From positions 1 through 36,048 of the forward strand of contig LRSR01004587.1 in assembly GCA_001579985.1 (NCBI GenBank): a DNA stretch of 36,048 nucleotides, read 5' to 3'. The stretch's first letter is position 1, and each line of letters opens with the position of its first letter. Under the pieces are notes generated by a model that was not told the DNA's origin, did not search any database, and saw only the letters and a program-made list of their open reading frames with translations. The stretch is from Hypsibius dujardini. Lineage: Eukaryota > Tardigrada > Eutardigrada > Parachela > Hypsibiidae. Below, piece by piece: positions 23,762 to 34,701 of this stretch. The position numbers were made by a program, and so were the translations under genes.

Positions 23762-24452
23762 CTTGACGATGCTTTCTATCTGTGTGTTCGAATCGACCGA
23801 AAGCAGATATAGATACAGTCGGTTGGAAGACTGAAAGCAAAAAAAATTCATCCATGTCGATTCCTGCCTGGTTTGTCTGTCGGGAAGTGTCTGCCTGAAT
23901 CAGCCGGAGTCAATTGTCTGACTCGAATGCAGTGACTGTGAAGGCTGACTGCCGGGTACGAGATGGAGCAATTGAGCAATGAAGCGACGACAACTACCCG
24001 GATCGTTAGTGCCTGAATTTGCTGGCGCAGCGTATGCAGAGTGCCGCCGGTCATTCATTGATGGGCCACTACAAAACCAGGAACCCGTTTTGTCAGCTAT
24101 AATTCCAGTCTGTCCTATTTACACCTCAGATAAAAAAACCTGATTTGTTTCTACCAAATATGAGAACTGCTTTGATAAGCCTTAGGGCGACCTTGAGAAG
24201 TGCCATGAACAATTAAAATTCTTTTCTCGTGCATACCGGAAATATTGTCGCACCCTTGTGTGTAACGGTCGCTTAACGCAACAATTTGCCTTTCTTAACC
24301 TGAATCAACTTTTTTCGTTCCGTTCTAATAATATCTTTCTCCTTGGGCCAAAGCAATCCCTGCTTGCCTTGATCCAGACATTGATAGCTGTGTTACAGGT
24401 AAGGAAATAAATGTTACGGTGGCTGTTAAGTCTGTCTGGCTGTCTGTCTAGA

Positions 24453-24516
<64 letters not shown>

Positions 24517-24609
24517 CGTCCATGTTTTCAAATCAGGATCTTTATCATTCACACAGCCCTCAGACAAATACACATCTCGTTCCGTCTGGATTCAGACATT
24601 GTCTGAACG
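23762..24609. other. Spacer with predicted 5' UTR exon and intron of the Gly/Ser gene
   Basis: A strong donor TTACAG|GTAAGG at 24398/24399 and an acceptor GGATTCAG|ACATTG at 24595/24596 frame a likely 5' UTR intron of about 197 bases just ahead of the start codon at 24610. The upstream exon boundary is unknown. No other gene was seen at 23762-24300. Confidence 0.45.
24429..24516. repeat. TCTG tract in predicted 5' UTR intron
   Basis: About 14 or more near-perfect units ending TCCGTCCGTCC, starting about 30 bases after the predicted donor at 24399. Confidence 0.9.
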
Positions 24610-25134
24610 ATGGCCAGACAAGAGATGCACTTTGTCTGTATTGTCTTGATCGGGTCCCTCCTGGTTCAACCGATAGTCTGCGACCTCGCACAGACGCTCC
24701 TCCTGAGTGCACTGTCCTCCAAGCTCGGCGGCAGCGGAAACTCAAACAGCAACAGCGGCAGCAGCGGTCTGGTCAGCTCCGCCATCAAAACTCTAACTGG
24801 CGGCGGAAGCAACGGAGGCTCATCAGGCGGATCCAATGCCTTGCTAGCTGCGGCCGCTGGAGCGTTGTTGAACAAGGGGAGCAGCGGCAACAGTGGATCC
24901 TCATCCGGAATCGGTTCCATAGTGAGCTCGGTGTTGGGGAGCAAAAAGCAGAGCTCGGATGGGGACTCTGGAGCGTCCTCGTCGGGGAGTGGTGGACTGT
25001 TGAAGACGGCGTTGAATTTTGCGGCCAACCGGAATAGCGGCGGCTCGAACAACAACGGCGATTCATCTGGCAGTTCCTCCGGAGGAAGTAGTGTCTTGAA
25101 GACCCTTGCTAAACTAGCAACGTCAAACGGCTAA
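24610..25134 (+). CDS. Secreted Gly/Ser-rich protein with repeated short helices
   Basis: Single coding exon, 174 aa. Residues 1-24 form a signal peptide (HFVCIVLIGSLLVQPIVC). The mature part alternates Gly/Ser/Asn linkers with short aliphatic-basic helices: about 26-39 (LAQTLLLSALSSKLGG), 53-64 (LVSSAIKTLTGG), 76-89 (ALLAAAAGALLNKG), 100-112 (IGSIVSSVLGSKK), 129-141 (LLKTALNFAANR) and 159-172 (SVLKTLAKLATSN), spaced about every 24-30 residues. There is no Cys after the leader. It is not homologous to anything I recognise; the plan suggests a structural, adhesive, matrix or peptide-like secreted product. Codons are GC-rich and it lacks coding introns, unlike its neighbours. An earlier alternative start within the frame is not needed. 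An overlapping open frame in another register is a shadow. Confidence 0.75.
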   Translation: MARQEMHFVCIVLIGSLLVQPIVCDLAQTLLLSALSSKLGGSGNSNSNSGSSGLVSSAIKTLTGGGSNGGSSGGSNALLAAAAGALLNKGSSGNSGSSSGIGSIVSSVLGSKKQSSDGDSGASSSGSGGLLKTALNFAANRNSGGSNNNGDSSGSSSGGSSVLKTLAKLATSNG

Positions 25135-25922
25135 AACGTCTCAATCCTCATCCCTATTTCACTGGAAGTGAACATGCGAGAAATGAAAATCGTATGCAAA
25201 GACGCAGTTTTTGGATGGTAAAATATACCAAACAATTACGGGAGAAATTAAATGAACAAAACGGCGTGATGTATGAGGCATTACAGAGGAATTATATCCT
25301 GTCTAGCCATCACTTTAGTAGTTTTTTTCTGACTGAACTCTGGAATATTTGCTCAGACCATCAGGACTCTGCATTTGACTGGAAGAGACAGATATGACTG
25401 GGTTGGACGGGAAATGTGAAGAAATACATATTGAGGCAATCCTTGTCTACAGGGAGTGCTATCACGAATCGTGACAGACACAGACAGGCAAAAAGGTAGA
25501 CGGACGAACGAGCAGGTACATACAGACAGGCGGGCAGACAGAAAGGCAGACGGACATGCAGGCAGACAGACAGAGAGACAGGCAGATAAACAAACAGACA
25601 CACAGACAGACAGACAGACAGACAGACAGGCAGATAGACTGAAAGAAAGATAGGAAATAGAACTGTAGATTAACAGACCGATCGATGAATTAGTTAAACA
25701 GACGGGTTCATTTGAAATTCTACTGGGTGCAATGAAAATGTTATGCAATGCTGCAGGTTGTGTAACAAGCAAGAGAAATATGAATTAACAAACAAGTTTG
25801 ATGACGCAGAGCGGATAGATACTAGCAAAGCTACGAAGTGCAGCAGTTACCGAGACAAAAGCTGTAAAAAATGTAGGACCCTAATGGAGAATGCGGACAA
25901 ATTAACGAATGTCGCTGCAGTC
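25135..25922. other. Spacer between the Gly/Ser gene and MARS1
   Basis: The 3' sides of two convergent genes meet here. A 67-codon plus-strand frame at 25194-25397 has no support. The CAGA tract at 25481-25634 is the only structured element. Confidence 0.5.
25481..25634. repeat. CAGA/GGCA tract, intergenic
   Basis: Interrupted tetranucleotide tract in the convergent spacer. It is the clearest copy of the family outside any predicted intron. Confidence 0.88.
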
Positions 25923-27359
25923 TCAGGGTTTGTCTGCTGGCTTCGCCTCGCCGTCTGATGCGACAACAACCGGCTTCTTCGTGTCACCGGTCTTCTTCCC
26001 TCCCTTTTCCTTCTTACCGGCCTTGTCGGCGGGCGCTGCCGCGGCATCCCCTCCACCGCCGGAAAGCGTTAGACGCTTCTTCAGGTCCAACAGTTTCAGC
26101 ACTTCCCGATCAATCTCCTCCTTAGCAGCCTTCTTCGCCTTCAGATCCCTCACCACCTCACCCTGGAAATAAAAAAAGAAATTTAGTCGGTCTTGTCTCC
26201 ATACTCGTAGTTAATCCGATGGTCTGGTCTATTTGGTCTGTCTGCCCGCCTGCCTCGGTGTCTTTCTGTCTCTCTCTCGGATCTGTCAGCCTGCCTGCTT
26301 GTCTGTCAGCCTCCTGTCTACCTATCTATCTATCTATCTTCTATCTATCTATCTGTCTGTCTGTGCGTCTGTCTGCCTGACTGTTTGTCTGTCTGTCTGT
26401 GCGTCTGTCTGTCTGCCTATGTGGCCGTCTATCTGCCTTTCTGCCGGTCTATCTGCAACGGCGACGCACCTGCTTCGTGATCTGTTCATTCAGCTCTGCA
26501 GCGCTTTCCCCACCAACCGCCGCCCCTCCCGCGGTCGTCGCTGCTGCAACCACCGGTTTCTTCCCCGCAAAACGCTTCTTCAGGTCCTCCGCCTCGGCGT
26601 TCTCAATCTTCCGGAACAACGGCGCCGGTGTGCCGATCTTATGCCCGGCTTCCAGCTGGCACACCAAGTACTCCTGCAGGAAGTAGCAGCGGTCCGGTGC
26701 GTTCAACTGATCCTGGATCACCTTGCTGTAGTGCGGCATGAACGGCAGCAGCATCACCGACAACTGCAGGCAAATGTTCGCCGCCAGTCCAATCACGCTG
26801 CCCGCGCGCGCCTTCTCCTCGTCCGTACCCTTGACCAAAGCCCACGGCTTGGCAGCCTGCAATTAATAATGGCAGGCTTCCTCAGCTACAGGATATTTTT
26901 TTCATAACTCACATTTCATTACTCCAACCAAAAATTAATTAAAAAAAATAATTTACTGCCAATGAGCATGCACCGTTTTGAGATTCAAAAATTATAGAAT
27001 CAGGACTTGATTCCTCTTAGTTAGATTATATATTTAAGTATTTGACTAAAACTAACCTGCATCATCTGATTTCCCAGTCGCGAGACACTGAGGATACTCC
27101 GCAGCGCTTCCCGCAGGTGGATCTTCTCCATATGCTCCAGATAATCTGCAATATCCGCGTGTATGTTGGCTAACAGGCAGAGATCTTCCGCGTCCAGTTG
27201 CATCGCCGGCACCACGCCTCCGTAGGTCTTGTCGAGAAAACTGAGCGCGCGGTTGATGAAATTTCCCACGTTGTTGAGGAGCTCCGTGTTGACCTTCAAT
27301 CACGCGCTTGAATCTCAGTTAAACCAAAAGCCGGCTTTCAGACCATTAAATATTTCTCA

Positions 27360-27450
<91 letters not shown>

Positions 27451-29220
27451 CGTTTGTCTGTCTGTATATCTTCAACAACACTGACTAACCTTCAAGACCA
27501 GGTCGGACCAGGAGAACTTGGTGTCCTGATCTTCTGGCCGGACAAACAGCAGGTAGAAACGGTAAATGTCCGGCTCGATGCCGGTCGACTGCGCGTCCGT
27601 GCCGAAGACACCGACGCCGCGGCTCTTGGAGAACTTGTCGTCCTCGTAATTGAGGTACTCGGTGGCGCTCATGTGCTTGACCATTGTGTAGCCGTCCTGT
27701 GTGCCGAGCAGGCTGATAGGGAAGACTACACTGTGGAAGGGCACGTTGTCTTTGCCCAGAAAGTTGTAGAGATCGACCTGGGGAAAAAAACCAGTCAAGG
27801 ACCAAAATAAGTAAAATGGATTGAGCCAAGTCGACAGACAGACAGGCAGAACGCAACCGGACAAACAGACATACAGGTAGGTAGTCAAGACAAGGGAGAC
27901 AGATCGTCAAGTAAGAAAGTTAATGATCTCGGCAGGCAAGTCGACAAAAAGGAGGCACACATTCACTCACAATCGGACAGACAGGCAAATAAATAGCCAG
28001 GGAATCAGACAGACTACTCCGAGAAGCAATCATTCGAACAGAATAGGCATATAGGCACACAGACAGACAGGCATATGATCTGTAAATAAAAAGGCATTCA
28101 GGCAGAAGGCTAGAAAGCATATAGGCATGCACATATACAGACAAATGAAAAGGCAGATGGGCCAATACAGACAGATTAGTCGGAACAAATAAAAACACAG
28201 ATATGCTAAACATGATGGAGACAAACAACAAGGTAAATTGGTAGTCAAGAATAAGATTAGTACGGCTGACAAAACTGAGACAGACACACAAACGGATAGA
28301 CATACAGACAGAGTCATACCTAGACAGGCAGACAAAAGTCAGATAGTCAGAAAGACAGACAAACAGAGAGACACAGACAAACAGGCAGACAATAGACAGG
28401 CATACAAACAGACAAACTGACTGATAACCAGCCAAACAAACTAAAAGCCCATTCAGACAAGGAATGAACTATTCTTTCTTTCACTTTTCTTTGATTAATT
28501 TTTGTCCGGTTAGGACTTTCGGGCGCACAAGCAACAGTGCCTGCGTAACTTTTTGGGGTTTTACGTTTCAAAAGTTTGTTGATCCCCGGCCTATCAAAAT
28601 CGTAGTCGAGAGCTCGCAAAAGAGAGTTCACGCGACATTTTCAGCAACAATAGAAGAAACTGTACGGAGAAAACACTCGATTCAAAAAAATCAAGAGTCC
28701 GCGGGGTGGTCTACAAAGAGACCAGTAGAGTCAGCAATATAATCCGAAGTACACGCCAGGAAGGGCGAAAAAATTTGCATTCGGAGGGCAGAATTCCAAG
28801 TCACTATCGCCTCCTCACACAATAACGCGTGAGGGAAATTAACGACCAGTCCAAAAGGACAGTCGGGTACACCCTGCCGGGGTAGGCTGCACGATTTGTC
28901 CGCTGGTCTGCTGCCCGGGTCTTGTATGCCGATGAAAATGTTCAGAATGCACGAAAGGGTAGAGTGGAAAATGAGCCGTTTTTCAACGGACTTTCGTGCA
29001 ATAAAATTTAGATACATCATGAAAAAATTGAGCCTTTTTTTCGCTAGTTTAACAATTTCCCAAAGTGATGCATAAAATGGCTAATTTGTCTGCTGTTTCA
29101 GGGCAAACAATGCACAGTCAACTTGGAATACGTGGCAGTAGGAAGCAGAAGTGGTAGAAAGCGCAGTCATGCACAGGATGTCTGTCTGTCTGTCTGTCTG
29201 TACGTCTGTCTGTCTGTATA

Positions 29221-29261
<41 letters not shown>

Positions 29262-31731
29262 GTCTGTCTGTCTGTCTGCCTGTCTGTCTGTCTGTCTGTA
29301 TGTATGACTGACTGACTGACTGAATGTCTGTCTGTCTGTTCGAGAGACATGCGAACGCTCACTAGCCAACGCGAAGCAGTTCAAGTATCGCCTCTCGAAA
29401 AGACTTTCGTAAGTTAACTTGTAATTGACGGCAAACTCTCAAGATTTTTCACAAACAGACAGACTCACAGGCAGACAAACAAACAAATGTCTAAACAGAT
29501 GTCCTACCTGTTCCGGATTCTTCCACCACTTCTCCCACTCCGACGTGTAGGCCGCAGTGATGGAGATATACCCGATACAGGCGTCAAACCACACGTAAAA
29601 GACCTTATCCGTGAAGCCCTCCAACGGGACCGGTGTGCCCCAGACCAAGTCCCGCGTCACACAGCGCGGCTTCAGCCCGTCCCGGCACCACGATTGTGTG
29701 ATGACTTTGGCGTTGTGACTCCACGTCCCGGTGCGAAACGCCTCCTCCAGGTACTTCTCCAGGTCCGGCTGCAGCTTCGGCAGGTCCAGAAACAGATGAT
29801 TAGACGCGCGGATTGCCGGAGCGGTGCCGCAGATCTTACACTTGGGCTGGATGAGCTCGGTGGCGTTGACGAGCTTGCCGCACTTGTCGCACTGATCGCC
29901 GCGACAGTCCGGGTAGCCGCACAACGGGCATGTCCCCTCGACGTAGCGGTCCGCGAGGAAGCGATTGCAGCGGGAGCAGTGTAGCTGCTCGACGCTCTCC
30001 TCCAGCATGTAGCCGCGCTTTTGCAGCTTCCAAAAAATGTCTTGAGTCACCTGCAAGAGATGAAGGACATGCCAAAATCAGACAGAAAGAATGACTTACT
30101 TACAGACAGACAGACACAGACAGACAGACAGACAGACAGGCAGACACACAGACACACAGTTAGAGAGGCAGGCAGACAGGCAAGCAGACAGACAGGCAGG
30201 CAGATAGACAGACACACAGACACACAGTTAGACAGACAGGCAGACAGACAGATAGGCAGACAGATAGACAGACTTCTGTCAAGATTTCTGTTTGAACTAA
30301 GCACCAATTTTGGTAGTACATACGGTGTTTGCTTATCTCACCGAAAACTTCACTAATAAGCAACATCTCACCACTCAACCAACCAAGAGACAAGTAGAGA
30401 CATAATTCTAACCAACCGTTTAAATCGAAATCAATCAATCAACGCTACACTGCAATTCAAGCTACAAGTTTTCATTTAAATTCTGCCCTTCGTTTTGCGT
30501 GTTCCTGTTCCCTAAACCGAATTCATTCAATGAAATAGCTGATGGAACAACAGGGAGCACATTCAAATCACTACTTAAGTTTTAATAATTACAGCAAACT
30601 TTACCCTGACGCACGCTGCCGCGGATTGTTGCCGCATCAGGAAGGATCGAAGTATAAGCCCACCAACAGATCAATCAATCAAGCGAACGACACCGCCCTA
30701 TCAACCGTTTCATCACTAATACATCAATCAATGCTATTAGCCAAGCCACATGTTCTTCCTAGTGTTTAAATATAGCTACAAGATATTTTAAATGGTTCAA
30801 AAACAACCTTTTATTTTAAATATAATATATTTTTATCATATTTAAAAACATACTTGTATCACTCGATCTTCTTTAAATACGAGGATATTTTAGTGAAAAT
30901 CTTCCTTTGAATACTAAAAATGAGGCTTTTCTTTTAAATCCACATACGAAAAGTTTTGTATTCAAACAAGCTTGCCTGTGGATTTCAGTTTATTTAATAT
31001 TGTATTTAAATTCAAATAAGTTATACCGATCGATCGACCAATCAAGCAAAACAAAATACCACCAATACCAATACATCAATCAACCAATACATCAATGCGA
31101 TACCCAATCCATATACCAATACATCAATCAACCAATACATCAATACAATACCAACAGATCAATCAACGTTACACGCCAAGCAAAATGTGCTTCCTCCTTT
31201 CTCCGAATTTACCCTCTCTTCCCGTCCCTTCTACGGCGGAACTATTGCCCTCAACGCATGAACCAGCCCACCCACCTTGGTTTGATGCTCCGTGCTGGTG
31301 CGGCCAAATACGTCAAAGTCAATGTTGAACCACCGGTAGACCTCTTCATGAATGGCGTTGTACTTGTCGCAGATCTCCCGCGGCGTCACGCCCTCTTCCA
31401 GCGCCTTAGTCTCGGTGGCCGTCCCATACTCATCCGTACCGCAGACGAAGAGGGAATTGTATCCCCTGAGGCGGCAGTAGCGGGAGAAGGCGTCCGCGCT
31501 CAACACACAGCCGATGATGTTCCCGAGATGGGGGACGTTATTGACGTACGGCAGCGCACTGGTGATGAGGATATTCCTCGCGCCCGCCTCCGGGAGGATC
31601 GGGTGGATACGGGCTTTCGGCCCGGTGAGGGAGGTCTTTCCGGTGCACCATTGCAGCTGGCACGTGGACACTTCCTCGGGGGAGAATGTACGTGTTGAGG
31701 TTTCCGTTAAGGGTTTCGTCGAGTCCGCCAT
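25923..31731 (-). CDS. MARS1: Cytosolic methionyl-tRNA synthetase with WHEP domain
   Basis: Charges tRNA-Met with methionine for cytosolic translation. Minus-strand exons are 31731-31276, 30050-29508, 27777-27490, 27293-27057, 26856-26470 and 26162-25923, all in phase, giving 716 aa. The class I HIGH signature is in [34 protein letters not shown] follows, and [12 protein letters not shown] is the KMSKS loop. Exon 2 holds four zinc-knuckle pairs (CSRC, CPLC, CDKC, CKIC). The anticodon-binding part contains [29 protein letters not shown] and [15 protein letters not shown]. Exon 6 is a WHEP-type helix pair ([26 protein letters not shown]) with a Lys-rich tail. Human MARS1 has about 260 residues before this core, including a GST-like domain; only about 50 precede it here. 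Frame continues open to a Met at 31875, and TTTCCCCTCAG near 31770 may be a 5' acceptor, so the start is not certain. The exon 4 acceptor (TTGAAG) is weak. Confidence 0.95.
26241..26455. repeat. TCTG/CTAT/CCTG tract in MARS1 intron 5
   Basis: Starts about 14 bases after the exon 5 donor in transcript order, antisense orientation (reads CAGA in the transcript). Confidence 0.88.
27359..27470. repeat. TCTG/CTAT tract in MARS1 intron 3
   Basis: Starts about 19 bases after the exon 3 donor in transcript order. Reads CAGA/GATA in the transcript. Confidence 0.9.
27833..28412. repeat. Degenerate CAGA region in MARS1 intron 2
   Basis: Diverged CAGACA units are dense at 27833-27900 and 28036-28412. 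They read TCTG-like in the MARS1 transcript. Long open frames with Cys/Leu/Ser bias are repeat artefacts. Confidence 0.75.
28430..29178. other. MARS1 intron 2 unique sequence, no gene seen
   Basis: Frames of 92 codons (28464-28742, plus) and 109 codons (28691-29020, minus) lack recognisable domains or splice context. Confidence 0.45.
29179..29335. repeat. TCTG tract in MARS1 intron 2
   Basis: Inverted relative to the CAGA region at 27833-28412 of the same intron. A smaller CAGA patch at about 29456-29485 lies next to the exon 2 donor. Confidence 0.9.
30106..30272. repeat. CAGA/GGCA tract in MARS1 intron 1
   Basis: Two near-copies of a block containing CAGACACACAGTTAGA show segmental duplication. 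It lies near the 3' end of this intron, an exception to the donor-proximal pattern. Confidence 0.9.
30273..31275. other. MARS1 intron 1, AT-rich with AATC words
   Basis: About 1 kb of AT-rich sequence. Repeated CAATACATCAATCAAC units occur at about 31060-31165. No exon was seen. Confidence 0.6.
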
Positions 31732-32270
31732 AGCCGATCGGATGGATGAGTCGTGAAAGGGAGAGGTTTTCTGAGGGGAAATAAACGTTGAAATACTGTG
31801 AGAAACTTGCGGAGTTGGCGTGATTTCGGAGGAACTGATGCAATTCTGAGTATTGATGAAGGGGAAAACTTGCAAATGAATTAGTTGCGTGACTGATTGA
31901 TTGATTGAATGAAAATTACGGAACGACGGTTACCGAACAAGACAAATAAGTGACGCGAACAAAGTCGGATAAATCATCTGAACACTGAACGAGACTGACA
32001 AATCCCCGAACAGAGAAACAAAAATTTAACAAATCAATCTCCTAAACAGAGCAAATTGGATAAATTATTCGAACAGGTATGATAAATTATTTGAACAGGT
32101 GTGATTAATTATTTGAACAGGTGTGATTAATTACCCGAACAGCGGAGCGAAACGAACAAGTCGGAATCAATCAATCAATAAATCAATCCAATGATCATCA
32201 TCAGCAATAAAAATTTCACCATTTTACTTCTTTCTCTTTTATCCAGACGTCTTTAATAATTCCTTCCGCA
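31732..32270. promoter_or_regulatory. Divergent promoter region MARS1 / MTIF3 with GAAC words
   Basis: 539 bases separate the two start codons. About eleven GAAC words occur at 31919-32160 (CCGAACAAG, GCGAACAAAG, CCGAACAG, TTGAACAG). A 22-base unit ending TTATTTGAACAG recurs at about 32077-32145. A polypyrimidine-AG (TTTATTTCCCCTCAG on minus, near 31770) may be a 5' UTR acceptor for MARS1. Confidence 0.5.
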
Positions 32271-33875
32271 ATGCGGGCTCTTAAGTTTTTTGGCGTTATT
32301 TCGTTGGGCATTCGGCCATCGCAATCTACACTGAAATCGCTTCAATCGTTGCCAGTATTTTTACCCGCTGCCGGAAAATGCGCCCGCGAACTTCAAAGAG
32401 CTCCCTGCCTCGAAATTCTCCGGCGGATTCACACGTCCCAGCCACTTTTGAAGAAAAAAAATATCCTATCCGATCCCTTGCCTTCAAAGGTTAAACCGTC
32501 GGATGTGAAGGTGCTCCTCCTGTTGGAAGACGGCTCATCACTGGGAATTGTCACCAAAGTAATTTTTATTTTTATAAAACTATCTCCGCTGTAAACTCGA
32601 TGGTTTTTAATGGCTTTATTTTTCAGAATTGTTGTTTGAAAATTCAGACCACGCGAAAATATTTTGGAGCATTGAGTTAGGCTGAAAAATGAATTTCACT
32701 TGTCGCTCATATCGATCAATCAATCGAAGGTTTACGTGGCGATTTATTTTTCTGCTGCAAGTGCGTAAATCGATCAATCAAGCAAAGGGTTGCTACAGTG
32801 GACTGTGACTACATCAATTCATCAATCAATTGAATGAATTCTAGTAAATTTGCCGCTGTACGCAGTTCGCCAATCAAGCGACTACTTTATTACAACTCAT
32901 AATACTAACTAAAAAGTTCAGTCTATTAATTAGGTGACTTTATTTTTAATTTTTCCCTTCACTTAGTGCTAGTTTTTTTAGTGCTTTAGTAATTAAATAA
33001 GTTAAAGTTAAGAAATTAGCCATTAAAAGTTTTGGCTTAGTTTTAGTTTAATTTAATTTTTCCATTCTTAATTTGGACGATGAATGTCTATACGTATTTT
33101 TTGTTTCAACAGGTGGAGGCGCAGCGGATAGCTTCGTTGAAGGAGCTCCGCCTGGTCAGTGTGGCAGAGTACCCTGCGTTGAAGCAGTCGCTGAACGAGT
33201 TAACTTCCACCTATCCAGTGTACAAAATGATGTCCGGTTCGGACTTGCAAGACCTGCGGACGAAGGATCACTTGCAGAAAAAGGAGGAGAAAAAGTTGAA
33301 GGTTGCGCAAAAGATTCTGCAGTTGAGCGCGGCGTCCAACGATCACGACATTGGGATAAAGATCCGCCACGCCGAGGCGTGGCTGCAAAAAGGCGACAGT
33401 GTAAAGGTGGCGATTATGGGGAGAGTGGATATGCAAAGCAGGATGGTAAGCAGCTCTTTAGTCCATCTATATGCCTGCCTGTCTGCCTGCCTGCCTGCCT
33501 GCTTGCCTGTGTGTCTGTCTGTATGTCTGTGTGTCTGTCTGTGTGTCTGTCTGTGTGTCTGTCTGTGTGTCTGTGTGTCTGTGTGTCTGTGTGTCTGTGT
33601 GTCTGTCTGTGTGTCTGTGTGTCTAGCAGCAGCAGTAGAGTATCTTGGTGGGATTTATTTTGCAGGAAGAGCTGCATAAAATGGTGTTGTCTCAGCTGAA
33701 GCATGTCTCCAAGCCCGCGGTAGCAGGCCTGTCTAAATCGGAGCGAAGTATTTCGTTTTATCTAGCATCATCTGTTGGGGTTGAAGGTGATCAGAGTGAA
33801 AAGCCGTCCGACAAGACCAAAGAAGAAGCTCACGAAGGTCCCACTGATCGTGCGACCGATCCACCGTCTTCGTAA
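32271..33875 (+). CDS. MTIF3: Mitochondrial translation initiation factor 3
   Basis: Mitochondrial IF3 keeps the small mitoribosomal subunit free and helps start-codon selection. Three exons, 32271-32558, 33113-33445 and 33666-33875, in phase, give 276 aa (human MTIF3 is 278). Residues 1-60 are basic and hydroxylated, without acids early on, as in a mitochondrial targeting peptide. The IF3 N domain lies at about 78-150 (DVKVLLLLEDGSSLGIVTK, then KELRLVSVAEYP, YPVYKMM). The C domain lies at about 155-240 (KVAQKILQLSAASNDHDIGI, IRHAEAWLQKGDSVKVAIMG), matching the bacterial IF3 pattern of DHD, K-R-A-FL-GD-VKV. The acidic tail KPSDKTKEEAHEG is a mitochondrial-type extension. Sequence is diverged from bacterial IF3 but order and length fit well. 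Divergent with MARS1; 5' UTR introns cannot be excluded. Confidence 0.88.
32559..33112. other. MTIF3 intron 1, AT-rich
   Basis: AT-rich with scattered CAATCAATC words and a TTTAGT/TTAAGT-rich patch at 32940-33060. No exon or TCTG tract. Confidence 0.6.
33468..33624. repeat. CCTG, TCTG and TGTCTG tract in MTIF3 intron 2
   Basis: Begins about 22 bases after the exon 2 donor: CCTG units first, then GTGTCTGTCTGT units, ending about 41 bases before exon 3. Confidence 0.9.
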
Positions 33876-34701
33876 CATGAAGTGGGATGTATTGCTGTTA
33901 GTGAGAATGAAAATTGGGAACAGTATGTACTTCTGGCTTTCTAGTGATGTCTGTCTTATCCAGCGCCGCCGGCATCCTTAATGTCCGCCCTTTCTGAAGA
34001 GAAAACGAAAGTTACCGAACTGTAAATACTGGTCACTGACGTTCAAACTATTTCTAGGAAAAATAATACAGACAGACAATTCGGAAAGAATGCGCAGGTT
34101 AACTGCGAGTATTAAGACAAAAAAGAAACCTTCTCTTTCTTTTAATCAGCTTTTTGTTCCCTTAATTAGCTTTTTCGTTCCTTCAACCACTTAGTTCGTT
34201 CTCTAAACACGCATCGTTCGTTTTTAAACCGTCTGGTTCGTTCTCTAAACACGCTTAGTTCGTTTTTTAAACCGTCTTGTTCGTTCTTTATACATGCTTG
34301 GTTCGTTTTTTAAATCATCTGGTTCGTTCTCTAAACACGCTTTGTTCGTTTTTTTAAACCACTCTGTTCTTTAAGGTTCTTTAAGGTTCTTGTTCGTTTT
34401 TGGAACCAGCATTCCTGTTCCTCAAGTTAAACGAGATTATTCGTTTTCTAAACCAGCTTTTTCGTTCTCTAAAGCCTAAACCCGCTTTTCCGTTCTTTAA
34501 ACTAGCTTCTTCGTTCTGTAACCAGCTTTTCCGTTCCATCCGTTCATAATGTTTTTGCATTCTTGATTGCTTGATTTTGACCGATGTTATCGAATTTTAT
34601 GTTCTGATTTTCCACTGGCTATTTTCTCGCTCAGAGTATTTTGGACAGTAAGTGGAAGAAAATTTCGCTTATGCTATCGATCTGCTACACTTCAACAGAA
34701 A
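33876..34701. promoter_or_regulatory. PORCN upstream region carrying a GTTCGTT repeat
   Basis: Spacer between MTIF3 and PORCN. At 34135-34550 more than 20 copies of a degenerate unit, about GTTCGTTYTYTAAACCNGCTT, repeat every 17-25 bases. 33876-34134 shows nothing else notable. Confidence 0.6.
34135..34550. repeat. Degenerate GTTCGTTCTCTAAACACGC array
   Basis: GTTC or its variants recur more than 20 times at roughly 20-base spacing, alternating with AAACCAGC/AAACACGC. The array ends about 150 bases before the PORCN start codon. Confidence 0.85.

Noticed and set aside
24411-25037. 208-codon frame overlapping the Gly/Ser protein in another register
   Set aside because: It begins in the TCTG tract and crosses the predicted 5' UTR intron. 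The register with a signal peptide and regular helix modules is much more convincing.
28691-29020. 109-codon minus-strand frame in MARS1 intron 2
   Set aside because: No domain, no splice-site support, and it ends in ordinary intron sequence.
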